DNA of 47,735 nt from Rhizobium sp. Leaf371 (GTDB taxonomy: Bacteria; Pseudomonadota; Alphaproteobacteria; Rhizobiales; Rhizobiaceae), in the NCBI RefSeq assembly GCF_001424045.1, contig NZ_LMQB01000028.1, positions 360,734-408,468 of the forward strand, read 5' to 3'. Positions 38,901-47,735 of the stretch are shown here, one piece after another. Each line of letters starts with the position of its first letter. Positions within the stretch are counted from its first letter, which is position 1. The position numbers were made by a program, and so were the translations under genes. A model generated the notes under the pieces. The model did not search any database and was not told the DNA's origin. It saw only the letters and a program-made list of their open reading frames with translations.

Positions 38901-39972
38901 CGAGCGCCGCGACCTGCGCGGTCGTCAGACCGGGAATGGCATCCGTGCGAACGCCGCCAAATGCCTGGCCGGTGAGGGCGGAAATCGCGGCGGTCGACAA
39001 GGCGCCCAGCCCGTCGGACGAGAGAGCGGCGAGTTGGGTCGAGGTAAAGGCCTTCACCTGCAGTGAGGACAAAGCGGCGATCTGGTCCGTGCTCAAGGCA
39101 GCCACCTGAGTGGCGGACAGCGATGCGAGGGACCGGGAGGCCAAAGCGTTGATCTGGACCGGGGAGAGGGTCGCAATTTGCTCCGTGCTCAGCGTGGCCA
39201 GCTGTGCGCCGCTCAGGGCGCCGGCCTGTCCGGACGTCAGGGCGGAAAGCCGCTCGGCCGAGAGGTTGGCGATCTGCAGACCGGTGATGGCCCGCGTGTT
39301 GATCGCGCCGATATCCTCAAGCGACAAAGCCTCGACATCTTCGGCTCCGAGCGAGGCCAGCTGGAGCGAGCCGAGGACCGAGACCTGCGGCGAGGTCAGC
39401 GCTTCGACCTGATCCCGGCTCATGGCGACAATCTGGTCGGTCGTGAGGCTCGCGACGGCGCCGGTGTTCAGCGCCGAAATCTGATCGGTCGTCAGGGACG
39501 AAAGCACGTCCAGCTGAAGGCCGCGGATGGCGGAACTCGAGATCGCGTTGATATCGGCTGTCGAGAAGGTGGCGAGATCCTCCTGGCTCAGGGCGGCGAG
39601 CTGATCGCTGGTCATCGCCTTGATCTGCGCAGGCGTCAGCGCCTCCGCCTGCTCGGCCGTGAACGCGCCGATCTGTGTCGAGGTCATCCCGCCGACCTGT
39701 GTGGAGGAGAGCGCCTCGATGCCGGCCTTGTGCAGAACGCTCAGCTGATCGAGGGTCAGGCCGACGATGGCGGCACGCGAGATGGCGTTGAGCTGCTCGG
39801 TGCTGAGAACCTCCACATCCTCAACGTCGAGAGCGGCGATCTGCGTGGACGACAGGGCCCGGATCTGAAGCGTGGAGAGGGAGCTGACATCTTCCGTCGT
39901 CCAGGCCGCAACCGCAGGCGCCGACATCGATCGGATCTGCGAGACGCTCAGGCCGGAAGCAATTGTCGTCAT
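32950..39972 (-). CDS. Giant octapeptide-repeat protein (2,340 residues)
   Basis: I do not recognise a named family. After about seven residues almost the whole protein is an 8-residue repeat, consensus near L-S/T-x-x-Q-I/V-x-A, about 280 copies in near-perfect register. Octads are grouped in tens (80 residues), each group opened by an acidic octad such as DDLATFST or EDIAAFST-like, then a D-I-A-A-I octad and an A-I-x-G-L octad; 7-octad groups also occur. Ala, Ser, Thr, Leu and Gln dominate; I saw no cysteine and few lysines. There is no signal peptide. A non-repeat tail of 44 residues ends LIMSMLSV. S/T-x-x-Q/E/D is a helix N-capping pattern, so a stack of short helices is possible. The start is supported by the matching N-terminus of the paralogue at 47227 and by GGGGA upstream. 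A secreted or surface structural protein is inferred. Confidence 0.85.
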   Translation of the reverse strand: MTTIASGLSVSQIRSMSAPAVAAWTTEDVSSLSTLQIRALSSTQIAALDVEDVEVLSTEQLNAISRAAIVGLTLDQLSVLHKAGIEALSSTQVGGMTSTQIGAFTAEQAEALTPAQIKAMTSDQLAALSQEDLATFSTADINAISSSAIRGLQLDVLSSLTTDQISALNTGAVASLTTDQIVAMSRDQVEALTSPQVSVLGSLQLASLGAEDVEALSLEDIGAINTRAITGLQIANLSAERLSALTSGQAGALSGAQLATLSTEQIATLSPVQINALASRSLASLSATQVAALSTDQIAALSSLQVKAFTSTQLAALSSDGLGALSTAAISALTGQAFGGVRTDAIPGLTTAQVAALGTSVISALTSGQIGALDGAQLTALTPVQVKALGTIQLAALDAGDIANFSPTDIAAINGRAVQGLNTTVVAALSAAQLAALSTATVSVLTSTQINALTTDHLAAMLPAQIGALGAAQITGWGVNQFAALSNAQIAKLGSQALGSLTTQQFGSLSAEQTAALTSSQTRALTATQMAILGETTLPSFSPSALAGLSTSAIKGLRADAIGFLSTDQIAALTSGQTGALTTQQVAALSTEQVAALTAVQIRALAAAQVAVLSTDAVLTFSNEDMAAITNRAISGLQTGTLAALSAAQIAALSTSAVASLTTSQINALQADQVAAFSSDQLKALTALQLSAFGADDLAAIIPDNIGAISKSSLSGLTTEVAATLSAAQIEALTTAQVSSLTKVQLAAMGTAQIEILSPTQMAALSAVQLSALSEEALATLSTDDVAALTTSAVQGVNIANLSTSQVAALTTAQVAALRATQVAALSSEQIGALSTAQVSALSAGTIPVLTAGQMTALSTAQLSALGTTQVAQLTAQQFSALDAGDLAAFSTTQIAAIGSRAVPGISAEVIATLDTAQVAALGTIAVVSLTTAQVGALGTAQVEALSVTQVRALTSAQLAALGADDLATFSTADIAGISATAITGLSGDVMETLTTAQIRALSTDALAKLTATQIAAMGPGQIGALSVSQVKVLSAAQMGAVEVEDISAFPTANIAALGSLALSGLSGDAVAALSTAQIAALGTATLPGLSTAQSSALTTAQLAALSTAQVKQLTASQVAVLSDKVSAFSTDQVAAMTVAAIGALSADQIAALMDPQLAALTSAQLGAMTSQQMAGLSTADIHALSSQRIGSLSSSAIGGLSNAQVKVLETDQLTSLSTRQIAALGSTQIGVLATSAVAVLSTAQIAALSSGAVAGFTSQQMAVLTSAQAEALTSAQVGNLTSRQVSVLQSDGISTFSTKDIAAITSGAIAGLTTDTIAALTTAQMGALSASSVSGLTTRQLAALRTDQVDALTRLQIAALSSVQLAALSSDAIATFSTREIAAIDPAAVVGLSTDTIASLGTDKIAALSTAAVGALSSRQINALSGDQVSAMTRAQLGALTARQTAVLDADDIQAIAAANLGALSSDAMSGLGSDAVAALSTDQIAAISPAGISGLSTLLVAHLSSTQVQAMGTGQIAALSSRQVAVLATADVATLTTTQIAALSAAGVAGLTSQQIGALSADQAEALNAVQIAALGSRQLAALATSGLARFSLSDIAAISSTAVAGLSTTTLASLTTDQIAAFSPGSVPGLSSTQVAALTSDQLDVLTTAQIAALGSKQIAALTTASVALLSARQIAALSADGVAGLSSAQIAALSAEQTAAFTPTQVASLSSAQAAALAIDDLDGFSTADMAAFGSAAISGLSTTAIASLSNEQVAALSLSGVAGLTTDQIATLQSTQIESLTTAQIGALSSKQVSAFGTEDIAVLSPAQLSGLSSAGIMGLPLASIAGLSEDQVLALTPVQVGSLSSRQLAALSTDALDHLGTAQIAAIGSSAITGLSTAAIASLSVSQIAALGTAGIAGLGTTQIAALGVDQAEALTGAQIAVLNSAQLAALGQDDIDSFTTGDIASISSTAVTGLSSSMLATLTPQQIAALSTGGISGLATTQIAALTSGQIEALSLAQVGALTSGQVGALKTADISTLSDSQLGALSTKGLAGISSSQAGALSPAQMELLTTSQIAALSSDALSGLTTDSLETLRPAKISALGSTAVKGLPTAFIAGLTLSEIAGLGTGTIAGLTSAQLGVLSTEQVDTLTSSQIGALSQSGLAGLTTTQLATFSTQELAAIAPTAIKGLGTALVATLSSGEIAALTISQVAALGYSQVSALTPTQIGMLSTSQVGAFGLMQAAALGSEDLVRLSPEHIIALGSSAISGLSTRAIAGLTVAQAEAFTPGQINGMTTAQLQALTDVAINAQSGSPSSFRVAQAPEASSAQTDPAATSDAPGADSASLIMSMLSV
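33085..39951 (-). repeat. 24-bp / 240-bp coding repeat array
   Basis: DNA behind the octapeptide repeat: a 24-bp period throughout and a 240-bp super-period marked by the acidic octad. Module starts measured by reading the protein fall 80 residues apart in most cases; others are 136 (80 plus 56) or 109 residues apart. Copies differ at many positions, so the array is old and under coding constraint rather than a recent tandem expansion. Confidence 0.85.
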
Positions 39973-40434
39973 GGCATCAATCCCCACACGTGACGGGTAC
40001 CGATTTCGATCGATGCCCAGCCCTGCCAACGGGCAAGGCCACCCTCCGCACGCGCAGGAGAAAGGACTCCGTGAACGCGACGGTTGCCTCCTCGGGTACC
40101 GGCTTTGGCTTGCTTGAGCCTGATGTCGCCTTGCCGGATTGCAAAGGCGCGCGCCTTCGCGGCGTGGTGGCGCGGAAACCACACCTGCCGTTCGCGAGCC
40201 AATCGCCAGACCGACCGTCTGCACCGACCACCTGGAGAAAACCGTAAGTTTTACAGACGATCGGGCTTGACCCCCGGAGGTGATCGGTCCAGTTCAGGGA
40301 TGCGGGATCGGATCCCGACCGACGACGCGCCGGCATCCTTCAAGGACTTCCGCGCAGGCGTCGTGCGACTGACGGCCGTTCGACCGCCGAACTTTCTCCC
40401 ATCGCGCCGGGCAAGGCGCTCCGGAACCGATTTG
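39973..40434. other. Divergent intergenic region between giant repeat gene and MFS gene
   Basis: 462 bases with no credible gene. The frame of the giant gene stays open leftward to 40224 but that stretch is Arg/Pro/Cys-rich and unlike the repeat protein. It should hold promoters for both divergent genes. No strong dyad or convincing promoter pair is visible; TTGACC near 40268 is a possible -35 element for the MFS gene. Confidence 0.45.
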
Positions 40435-41913
40435 ATGAGTGTAAAACCTGTTCATCGCGGCCTCGTCGTTGCCGCGATCATGGCCAGCATGGCGATGATC
40501 GCGATCGAAGCGACGATCGTCTCGACCGCCATGCCGCAGATCGCCGCGCAACTGGGCCAGCTCAACCTCTATAGCTGGGTGTTCTCCGCATTTCTGCTGA
40601 CACAGACGGCAACGACCGTCGTCTTCGGCAAGCTGTCGGATATCTACGGCCGCAAGCCGATCGTGCTTTTCGGCATCGCCGTCTTCCTGCTGTCCTCGCT
40701 GCTTGCGGGCTTTGCCTGGTCCATGCCGTCGATGATCGCTTTCCGGCTGCTGCAGGGCGTCGGCGCCGGCGCCATCCAGCCGGTCGCCATGACGATCGTC
40801 GGGGATCTGTTTCCCGGTCGCGAGCGCGGCAAGGTTCAGGGCTATCTGGCAAGCGTCTGGGCGCTGTCGGCGGTCGTGGGGCCGCTGCTCGGCAGTTTCA
40901 TCATCCACGCCTTGCCCTGGGCCTGGGTTTTCTGGATCAACATTCCGGTCGGCATTCTCGCCGCCTTCGGCTTCATGCGCTTCCTGCACGAGGAAAAGCA
41001 GGTGCGCACGGCCTCCATCGACGTTCTCGGCGCGGTCCTCTTCGCCGTGTCCATCTCCGCGCTGATGGTGGCGCTGACCGAGGTGGAGGCGGCAACGCCG
41101 GTCTATACCATCGTGGCGGTGCTGGTCTTCGTCGCGAGCCTCGGCCTGTTCCTCTGGCAGGAGCGTCGCGCAGAAGCCCCGATGGTCGCGCCCGACCTCT
41201 GGCTGCGCCGACCGATCGCGGCGTCGAACATCGCAATCTTCTTTGCCAGCATGGCCATCATGGGATTGACGACGTTTCTGCCAATGTATGTCCAGACGGT
41301 GCTGGATCGGTCGCCGCTGGTCGCCGGCTTCGCGCTGACCATGCTTCTCATCGGCTGGCCGGCGGGCGCGACATTCGCCTCGCGCATGTTCCCCCGCTTC
41401 GGGCTGCGTCCGATCATGATCGTTGCAAGTCTCGTCATACCCGCGGGCGCCTCGCTGCTCTTGCTGCTTACGCCCGACAGTTCGCCGGCCCAGGCCGGGG
41501 CGGGGTCGCTGATCATGGGCGTCGGCATGGGGCTGCTCAACATCTGCGCGCTGGTCATCACCCAGGAAAGCGTCGGCTGGTCGCAGCGCGGCAGCGCCAC
41601 GGCCTCGAACGTGTTTTCCCGCAATCTCGGCAGCACGCTCGGCGCCTCCATTCTCGGCGCCGTGCTGAGCTATGGCCTCGCCCATGCCGGCGGCATGGGT
41701 GCGATAACACCCGAACAGTTGCGCGGCCTGCTGGACGGAACGGCGGCCGCCGCCATCGACGCCACGCCGGTGCGCCTGGCGCTGCAGGCAGCCCTCCACG
41801 TCACATTCCTGGTGATGTTCCTGATGACGATCCTTATCGTGCCCGTCTGCCTGTGGGTTCCGAAGCGTCTCGATCAGGACCAGCCCGTGGACGCGGTCGA
41901 AGGGCGCGCCTAA
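40435..41913 (+). CDS. MFS transporter, DHA2-type (14 helices)
   Basis: A 492-residue major facilitator of the drug:H+ antiporter-2 family (EmrB/QacA-like). Helix 1 has the family motif IEATIVSTAMPQIA; FGKLSDIYGRKP is the loop 2-3 motif A; RLLQGVGAGAI is motif B and SVWALSAVVGPLLGS motif C. Fourteen helices are visible. A charged C-terminal tail follows. The ATG at 40435 has only a weak ribosome site. Family members export drugs or small metabolites; here it sits between glycan genes and the giant repeat gene, so export of a glycan-related compound is possible but unproven. Confidence 0.9.
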   Translation: MSVKPVHRGLVVAAIMASMAMIAIEATIVSTAMPQIAAQLGQLNLYSWVFSAFLLTQTATTVVFGKLSDIYGRKPIVLFGIAVFLLSSLLAGFAWSMPSMIAFRLLQGVGAGAIQPVAMTIVGDLFPGRERGKVQGYLASVWALSAVVGPLLGSFIIHALPWAWVFWINIPVGILAAFGFMRFLHEEKQVRTASIDVLGAVLFAVSISALMVALTEVEAATPVYTIVAVLVFVASLGLFLWQERRAEAPMVAPDLWLRRPIAASNIAIFFASMAIMGLTTFLPMYVQTVLDRSPLVAGFALTMLLIGWPAGATFASRMFPRFGLRPIMIVASLVIPAGASLLLLLTPDSSPAQAGAGSLIMGVGMGLLNICALVITQESVGWSQRGSATASNVFSRNLGSTLGASILGAVLSYGLAHAGGMGAITPEQLRGLLDGTAAAAIDATPVRLALQAALHVTFLVMFLMTILIVPVCLWVPKRLDQDQPVDAVEGRA

Positions 41914-41932
41914 GCCGGGCGACCCTTATCTC

Positions 41933-41957
41933 CCGACCGCCCCAGAGCGGCGGTCGG
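41933..41957. terminator. Bidirectional terminator between MFS and glf genes
   Basis: CCGACCGCC (41933-41941) and GGCGGTCGG (41949-41957) form a perfect 9-bp stem with a 7-base loop, centred between convergent stops at 41913 and 41973. Confidence 0.6.
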
Positions 41958-41972
41958 CAGTGAGTGGACAGG

Positions 41973-44448
<2,476 letters not shown>

Positions 44449-44524
44449 GTCGTCCTGCCCTCTCGTCGATGTCGTCATTCGGTTGCGGCGATGCGCCGGA
44501 TACCGGGAGCGCGCCTGCCTGTCG

Positions 44525-44540
44525 CCGTCCCCCCGGACGG
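44525..44540 (-). terminator. Short hairpin between the two glycosyltransferase genes
   Basis: CCGTCC and GGACGG pair around CCCC, 9-24 bases after the GT41 gene stop. A weak intercistronic hairpin; the genes are probably still cotranscribed. Confidence 0.25.
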
Positions 44541-44548
44541 GCGTCGGA

Positions 44549-46597
44549 TCAGTCGTTTTCGGTCCAGAACCGGGTGTCCCGTGCGATCGGCGCGTATGCG
44601 TGCCGCTGCGCAAGTTCCTGGCGGTACCGCTCGCGGTAGCTCGTCTCGGTCTCGAACTCGATCGGCTCGGACAGAAACTCGACGCCGACCTCGTAGTAGA
44701 TGTCCAGGTTGTCGAGGCGCGGCACGGGAATTTCGCCGCGCTCGCCTTCACCCTGCATCTGCCAGTACAGTTCTTCGAGTCGGCGCACGAGGGCCGGGAT
44801 ATCGCGCAGTGCACAGGTTTCCCGCTGCGCTTGCAGCGATTGACGAACGCTCAGCAGGCTTTCGGGGTCGCGAGCATAGGCGATCGCCTTGGCGACATAG
44901 GCATCCGGCGTATCGCAGATCATCTCCGGAATGCCGGCGGCCGACAGGATGCTGCTGCAGAAGCGCGAGGCAAAACCCTTGCCGCGCAGCGTGAGCACCG
45001 GCAGGCCCATGGTCACCGCGTCTGCAGCCGTGGAATGCGCGCCATAGGGGAACGTATCGAGGAAGAGATCGGCCACACCGATGCGAGCGAGGTGGAAGGC
45101 ATTGGGCGCCTTGGGGGCGAAGATCAGGCGATCCGCATCCACCCCGTGATCGATCGCGAGCTGGCGAAGCCGCTGATTGACCGGCTCCGAAGCGCCGAGC
45201 AGCCAGAGCACGCTGCCGGGCACGGCGGCGAGGATCGCCATCCAGCGCGAGAAGCAGGCGGCTGTCGTCTTCTGCGAGCCGTTGAAGCAGGCGAACACGA
45301 AAGCATCGTCCGGAAGCCCGGCTTCCTGCCGCGTCGGCTTGTTGGCGATCTTGCGCTTGCGGTCCACCGGCTGGTTGCAGGGAATGCGCAGCACCTTCTC
45401 GGTATAGTAAAGCTCGTTTTCCGGCGGGATGATCTGCGCGTCGGCGATGATGTATTGATGGACCGGGCTCGCCATTGTTCCGGGATAGCCGCAGAAGTTG
45501 ACGATGACCGGCGCCGGGCGATAGGCGAAGATCTTGGTGCGCGCGTGCTTGGTGTAGCCGTTCACATCGACCAGGATGTCGATTTCGTCGGCGAGGATCT
45601 GCTTGGCGGCATCGAGGTCGTTGAGCGCCCCGATGTCGTGCCAGTGATCGACGGCCGCCTGAATACGGGTCTGCGTCACGTCGCCGGTGCGGGCTTCGCC
45701 GCAATAGTAGGCGAAGACCTCGACGCTCTCCTTGTCGTGCAGTTCCAGCACCTCGCTCAACGCGAAACCGACCGCATGGTCACGCAGGTCGGACGAGACA
45801 TAGCCGATCCGCAGGCGTGCCTTGGTGCCGGTCTTTGGGCGCGGCGAGGGCTGCAGGATATCGCGGGCATGGACGCGGCCGACGAGATGCTTGTTGTAAC
45901 GGTAGGCCTTCGCCATCTGGAAGATCGGGTCGTCCGTGTAGCAGGCGAGGGGCAGCGGCGAAAATGCTTCCAGCAGTTGCCGATTCGCTACATATTCCGA
46001 AGGGGTGAGGATCGGCCACTTGCACTGGTGCTGGCGGGTGGAGAGCCAGTGCTGTGCAGCCTCGGTACGGTCAGGCCGCAATTCGACTGCCTGCCAGAGA
46101 ATGGCTTCGGCATCTTCGAGCAGGCCGACGCTCTCCATAACGCGACCGATATGCTGCAGCGCCATCAGGCGGTAGCCGATCTTCTCCGGCGTGATGTCCT
46201 GCGTGGCGGCGACATATTGCTGCCATTGCTGCACGGCCTGTGCATTCAGGCCGCTGTCTTCGTAGGTCCGGCCGAGATTGATGCGGGCCTGCCCCATCTG
46301 CGGCGCGATCTTCACGCTTGCCTGGAGCGCATTGATGGCGCCGGACAGGTCGTCCAGCCCCCTCAAGGTGACGGAATAGTTGAAATAGGCGAGATGCAGG
46401 ACCGGGCTGTTGTCGTTGTAGGCGATCCATGTGCTGTAGAGCTTTGCCGCTGCAGCTCCCGAGCCGCCCGCGTTCAGCTCCTCGGCGATCTGAAAGAGCT
46501 CGAGAAGCGAGAGCTGCTGCTGGCGCGCACGCTCGATGGCGGCCGCAAGCATCGACTGGTGTGCTGAGGCAAAGGTATTATGCATAACCATGGACAT
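44549..46597 (-). CDS. TPR-containing GT41 (O-GlcNAc-transferase/SPINDLY-like) glycosyltransferase
   Basis: About 682 residues. The N-terminal third has TPR-like helical pairs (residues about 50-200, e.g. ALQASVKIAPQMGQARINLGRTYEDSG). The rest is the GT-B catalytic region of family 41: LRIGYVSSDLRDHAVG, VDVNGYTKHAR, VNFCGYPGTMASP, FACFNGSQKTT and DLFLDTFPYGAHSTAADAVTMGLPVLTL. In bacteria such proteins glycosylate Ser/Thr (or Asn, in HMW1C) of surface proteins and flagellins in the cytoplasm. Three in-frame ATGs (46597, 46591, 46585) lack a good ribosome site; the first is used here. It lies between two giant Ser/Thr-rich repeat genes, which are attractive substrates. Confidence 0.88.
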   Translation of the reverse strand: MSMVMHNTFASAHQSMLAAAIERARQQQLSLLELFQIAEELNAGGSGAAAAKLYSTWIAYNDNSPVLHLAYFNYSVTLRGLDDLSGAINALQASVKIAPQMGQARINLGRTYEDSGLNAQAVQQWQQYVAATQDITPEKIGYRLMALQHIGRVMESVGLLEDAEAILWQAVELRPDRTEAAQHWLSTRQHQCKWPILTPSEYVANRQLLEAFSPLPLACYTDDPIFQMAKAYRYNKHLVGRVHARDILQPSPRPKTGTKARLRIGYVSSDLRDHAVGFALSEVLELHDKESVEVFAYYCGEARTGDVTQTRIQAAVDHWHDIGALNDLDAAKQILADEIDILVDVNGYTKHARTKIFAYRPAPVIVNFCGYPGTMASPVHQYIIADAQIIPPENELYYTEKVLRIPCNQPVDRKRKIANKPTRQEAGLPDDAFVFACFNGSQKTTAACFSRWMAILAAVPGSVLWLLGASEPVNQRLRQLAIDHGVDADRLIFAPKAPNAFHLARIGVADLFLDTFPYGAHSTAADAVTMGLPVLTLRGKGFASRFCSSILSAAGIPEMICDTPDAYVAKAIAYARDPESLLSVRQSLQAQRETCALRDIPALVRRLEELYWQMQGEGERGEIPVPRLDNLDIYYEVGVEFLSEPIEFETETSYRERYRQELAQRHAYAPIARDTRFWTEND

Positions 46598-47226
46598 CAC
46601 ATTGATCGTGGGCTCGGAGCCGCATTGAAAGACGGTAAGAGCTTCACAACTAGCGACGTTGCCTTGCCTTGAGCTTGCGGCCGCTGCGCATCGTAAATGT
46701 AAGCTATGCTTTTCCAAGAGATGTTCTTGTTACCAAGCAGCTCGCTTTCCGCGATGTCTATAGGCACAATGAAAGCGCCATCTCCGCACAAGTTTGTCGA
46801 GATAACGACTATAACGTGGTCTACACACTTTCTTCATGTTGCGTTTTAACTGAAAATTAGAAGGTGCCGCCTACAACTTGGAATGTGGATTGTGTGCTGT
46901 TTTCCTTCCGCGGGAGATGGGGCCATCCACAGGGGAATTCACGGACGACCATAGTATTCGATACCATAGGTGTGGGAGCAGAGGCTTTGACTCTGCATGC
47001 ATGATGCCACCCCACGTCAGGCTCGCGTGAGCCATGTTTCCAGATATTCTTTCCGCTCGAATGAGCGCCACACCTCTGTGCCGAGCCCGATGGAGCCTGC
47101 AGCAGGACTGGCGATCGTTTGAAGATGCCCGGCGCATCCTAGGCTCTGTGACGCGAGGCTCCGCCTTTCGCTGCAGGCATCGGAGAGGAATGAATATTAA
47201 TCCTTGAACGATGAAGGCGCGCACCT
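46598..47226. other. Long intergenic region upstream of the second repeat gene
   Basis: 629 bases with no gene I can support. The left half (about 46690-46960) is clearly AT-richer than the surroundings, for example around 46840-46860. Short dyads such as GTAT-TCG-ATAC near 46955 and GGCTC-GCGT-GAGCC (47020-47033) are present. It should carry divergent promoters for the GT41 gene and the second repeat gene. A 117-codon leftward open frame here (46871-47224) has no recognisable features. Confidence 0.5.
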
Positions 47227-47735
47227 ATGACCTCGATTGTATCTTCTCTCAGCGTAAAACAGATCCAGTCCCTCAATACGACCACCATCGCGGCGTTCAC
47301 GACCAGCGACGTGGGTGCTCTCACCTCGGTTCAGATTGCCGCTTTTTCATCGCAGCAAATCGCAGCCTTCACCACGGACGACCTGACGGCATTCAGCTCG
47401 ACACAGCTGCGCGCGGTCTCCGCGTCCGCTGTCACGGGCCTGACGGCCGGGCAGCTCGCCGTGCTCGACAGCACCAAGCTGGCAACGCTCGTGTCCAGCC
47501 AGGTCGCAGCCCTGACATCCGCTCAGGTCGCATCTCTTTCCTCCGGTCAGCTTGACGGCCTGACGACAGCCCAGCTCGGCGCCCTGAGCGCCGTTGCGCT
47601 GGCAGGCTTCGCAACCGAAGACATGGCGACGATCTCCTCCACCGAGATCTCGGCGCTGAGCGCCAAGGCGCTCGGCGGCCTGTCCACGGCGAACTTCGCA
47701 GTGCTCACCTCCACCCAGCTCGGCGGTCTGACGAC
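47227..47735 (+). CDS. Second octapeptide-repeat protein, 5' part (runs off the window)
   Basis: ATG at 47227 opens a frame with no stop to the window edge (169 codons visible). The N-terminus MTSIVSSLSVKQIQSL aligns with MTTIASGLSVSQIRSM of the giant protein encoded at 32950-39972. The rest is the same octapeptide repeat (L-T-S-A-Q-V-A-S type). The acidic octads DDLTAFSS and EDMATISS are exactly ten octads (80 residues) apart, as in the first protein. GAAGG lies about ten bases before the start, a weak site. No signal peptide. Total length unknown. The direction is away from the glycosyltransferase genes, mirroring the first copy. Confidence 0.87.
   Translation, partial: MTSIVSSLSVKQIQSLNTTTIAAFTTSDVGALTSVQIAAFSSQQIAAFTTDDLTAFSSTQLRAVSASAVTGLTAGQLAVLDSTKLATLVSSQVAALTSAQVASLSSGQLDGLTTAQLGALSAVALAGFATEDMATISSTEISALSAKALGGLSTANFAVLTSTQLGGLT

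Noticed and set aside
33085-39951. CRISPR-like regular repeats
   Set aside because: The 24-bp period has no unique spacers, varies between copies and stays in one reading frame throughout, so it is coding.
32803-39993. Many long plus-strand open frames (e.g. 32803-34578, 36190-37383, 36599-37909)
   Set aside because: They are antisense to the giant repeat gene and owe their length to its 24-bp periodic, GC-rich codons; their products are Arg/Gly-rich or low-complexity with no family features.
39973-40224. Upstream extension of the giant repeat gene (84 more codons)
   Set aside because: The extension is Arg/Pro/Cys-rich and unlike the rest. The paralogue at 47227 starts at the position equivalent to the ATG at 39972.
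40294-41799. 501-codon minus-strand open frame
   Set aside because: Shadow of the MFS transporter gene; composition (Arg, Gly, His, Asp) is typical of an antisense frame.
47020-47033. Hairpin GGCTC-GCGT-GAGCC as a terminator
   Set aside because: Only a 5-bp stem, no U-run, and no gene ends nearby.
46871-47224. 117-codon leftward open frame in the gap before the second repeat gene
   Set aside because: No convincing start site, no domain, mixed composition; it would also run through the probable promoter of the repeat gene.

Overview
The window is high-GC, densely packed DNA from an alphaproteobacterium, most likely Rhizobiaceae (Rhizobium/Agrobacterium/Shinella-like). This rests on gene style: many solute-binding-protein ABC operons for sugars and peptide-like solutes, FCD-type GntR regulators, a DUF2291 lipoprotein inside an Rbs-type operon, and the KdgD/ketoglutarate-semialdehyde route for aldarates. 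No rRNA, tRNA, CRISPR array, insertion sequence or phage gene was seen.

Layout. (1) 1-4617: the tail of a phosphogluconate-dehydrogenase-like oxidoreductase, then an Rbs-type sugar ABC operon (binding protein, DUF2291 lipoprotein, double ATPase, permease) with a probable attenuating terminator after the binding protein. (2) 4828-10915: an alpha/beta hydrolase, an EamA exporter, a long chemoreceptor, an agmatinase-family ureohydrolase and a DoxX-like membrane protein. (3) 11074-18112: a leftward GH51 arabinofuranosidase plus MalK/MalFG/MalE-type ABC operon, preceded by a large ArsR-like regulator and a nested palindromic operator; this looks like uptake and cleavage of arabinose-containing oligosaccharides. 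(4) 18276-20818: a stand-alone glucose-6-phosphate dehydrogenase and a lytic transglycosylase. (5) 20895-32612: an aldarate/uronate catabolic block. It holds kdgD, an FCD regulator, 2-oxoglutarate semialdehyde dehydrogenase, a mandelate-racemase-type acid-sugar dehydratase, an esterase, a second FCD regulator and a full Dpp/Opp-type ABC transporter. A similar 15-bp dyad lies in front of the three transcription units, which suggests one regulon.

(6) 32950-47735 is the unusual part. A gene of about 7 kb encodes a 2,340-residue protein made almost wholly of a strict 8-residue repeat (roughly hydrophobic-S/T-x-x-Q-I/V-x-A), about 280 copies. The octads are grouped into 80-residue modules (10 octads), each opened by an acidic octad of the type E/D-D-L/I-A-x-F-S-T; 7-octad modules occur too. 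At the right end a second gene (start 47227, open to the window edge) encodes a paralogue with the same N-terminus and the same 80-residue module. Between the two lie an MFS transporter, UDP-galactopyranose mutase, a DxD glycosyltransferase-like protein with an embedded jelly-roll (Methyltransf_FA-like) domain, and a TPR plus GT41 (O-GlcNAc-transferase/SPINDLY type) glycosyltransferase.

My reading, which is inference, is a surface-protein glycosylation locus: two giant Ser/Thr-rich repeat proteins that carry O-glycans, perhaps with galactofuranose, made by the enzymes encoded between them. I do not recognise the repeat as a named family.
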